6,905 nt of DNA from Chryseobacterium sp. GTDB taxonomy: Bacteria > Bacteroidota > Bacteroidia > Flavobacteriales > Weeksellaceae. The stretch covers positions 1 through 6,905 of the forward strand of contig RDDY01000331.1 of the NCBI GenBank assembly GCA_003852805.1, written 5' to 3'. Each line of letters begins with the position of its first letter. The stretch's first letter is position 1. The notes beneath the pieces are model-generated. The model did not search any database, was not told where the DNA came from, and saw only the letters and a list, made by a program, of their open reading frames with translations. The position numbers and the translations under genes were made by a program. Below are positions 6,328-6,905 of the stretch, in pieces.

Positions 6328-6503
6328 TTTAGTATATGAAACAATACGAGGTAACTTGTCGTTTTTCCAATCACTAAGAGGTTAGAAAATTATGGCAACG
6401 AAGCGCTTACTCTGAATGCCCATAAAATCTTAATGGTTAAAATTAGCCGACAGTTTCGCAGCTGTTGCCTTCAACGGTTAAGCTTTGCTATGCAAACGGT
6501 TTT

Positions 6504-6905
6504 CTACCCGAACAAACCACCTTTTTCGGTCTTCTCAAAGTAGGCGTCTTGTTGCAACTCGGCCTTGCGCGCGGCCTCTACGGCAAGGCGATCACACAGT
6601 TCGTTCTCCGGATGCCCGGCGTGGCCTTTCACCCAATGAAACGTCGGTCGGTATCTTTGCAACAGCGGAACCAGTCTCTGCCATAGGTCCGGATTTTTGA
6701 CGTTCTTGAAGCCCTTGCGTATCCAGCCCAACAGCCATTTTTGGTTGATGGCGTCTGAGACATACTTGCTATCGGTGTAGATCTCCACCTGATGCTCGTC
6801 GCTGCGCAGTTGTTCCAATGCTGTAATGACGGCCAAGAGCTCCATGCGGTTGTTGGTTGTTCGTCGAAAGCCCTCGGAAAAATGCTTGACATAATTCTTC
6901 TCGCG
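6504..6905 (-). CDS. rnhA: Ribonuclease HI, 5' end cut by the window edge
   Basis: RNase HI cleaves the RNA strand of RNA-DNA hybrids (R-loops, primer remnants) in the cytoplasm. The reading frame runs open to the window edge, giving 133 visible C-terminal residues; about 25 N-terminal residues, including the first catalytic Asp, lie outside. Visible residues include SEGFRRTTNNRMELLAVITA (10-29) with the catalytic Glu at 22, EIYTDSKYV (41-49) with the catalytic Asp at 45, the basic-handle-like KWLLGWIRKGFKNVKNPDLW, and FHWVKGHAGHPENELCDRLA, whose KGH His and CD Asp match E. coli H124 and D134. An ATG at 6845 lies inside the conserved NRMELLA block and is not the start; taking it would lose the first strand. 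The C-terminus (FEKTEKGGLFG) is complete. There is no clear G+C hairpin terminator after the stop; the repeat array begins there. Confidence 0.95.
   Translation of the reverse strand, partial: REKNYVKHFSEGFRRTTNNRMELLAVITALEQLRSDEHQVEIYTDSKYVSDAINQKWLLGWIRKGFKNVKNPDLWQRLVPLLQRYRPTFHWVKGHAGHPENELCDRLAVEAARKAELQQDAYFEKTEKGGLFG

Larger units (their letters stand above)
6028..6483. repeat. Degenerate tandem array of about 86-104 bp units between the RNase HI and nitroreductase genes
   Basis: This stretch has no credible gene. It is made of diverged copies of one unit. Heads of the form ACCRTTAAGARGTTYAGAAA lie at 6056, 6143, 6240 and 6370, with partial heads at 6028 (ACCGTTAG) and 6474 (ACGGTTAAG). 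Tails of the form TCTTAATGGT followed by an A-run lie at 6106-6115, 6195-6204 (TCTCAACGGT) and 6428-6437; the 20 bp at 6101-6120 and 6423-6442 differ at one position. Between tail and next head two units share AGCCGA...GCA-x-x-TGTTGC...TCAAC. Spacing between heads is 87, 97, 130 and 104 bp; the 130-bp unit contains a 44-bp 11-bp-repeat insertion, leaving 86. Tail and next head are complementary, so units can fold. The function is unknown. Confidence 0.7.

Noticed and set aside
6484..6496. TTTGC-TAT-GCAAA small hairpin just past the RNase HI stop as a terminator
   Set aside because: The stem is only 5 bp, A/T-rich, with a 3-nt loop and no T-run after it on the minus strand.
6629..6892. 87-residue minus-strand frame overlapping the RNase HI gene, which could suggest a frameshifted N-terminus
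   Set aside because: The true RNase HI frame stays open upstream of 6845 to the window edge and encodes the conserved EGFRRTTNNRMELLA block, so there is no frameshift and this frame is a shadow.

Overview
The window looks like a piece of a Bacteroidota chromosome, probably class Flavobacteriia. A Chryseobacterium-like (Weeksellaceae) origin is only a guess, from the style of the TonB-dependent receptor and of the intergenic repeats. Three things support Bacteroidota. The receptor has the plug wording common in that phylum (NGMPVNDMEGG, SNWTGLSDV). Most start codons are preceded by A/T-rich leaders without a Shine-Dalgarno sequence. One gene has an exact match to the Bacteroidota -7 promoter box TAnnTTTG just upstream.

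All five protein genes lie on the minus strand, so transcription runs from high to low coordinates. In that order they are: a 5'-truncated ribonuclease HI gene (6905-6504); an intergenic stretch of about 530 bp full of degenerate repeats, including a perfect-period 11-bp tandem repeat; a nitroreductase-family flavoprotein (5967-5341); nadB, L-aspartate oxidase (5340-3769), which starts on the base after the nitroreductase stop codon; a 131-bp A/T-rich gap with a palindrome; nadC, quinolinate phosphoribosyltransferase (3637-2774); an 85-bp gap with two A/T inverted repeats; and a TonB-dependent outer-membrane receptor (2688-67), closed by a strong intrinsic terminator (41-17).

NadB and NadC are the first and third steps of de novo NAD synthesis from aspartate. 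NadB makes iminoaspartate, NadA (not in this window) makes quinolinate, and NadC makes nicotinate mononucleotide. The nitroreductase, which by family uses NAD(P)H and FMN, is almost certainly co-transcribed with nadB. The receptor appears to be a separate unit and shows no obvious functional link to NAD synthesis. RNase HI is housekeeping.

The coding part is ordinary. The least explained part is the RNase HI-nitroreductase intergenic region, which holds several diverged copies of a roughly 90-100 bp unit with complementary head and tail motifs, one copy interrupted by four 11-bp repeats. I found no convincing sign of an undescribed multi-gene system.
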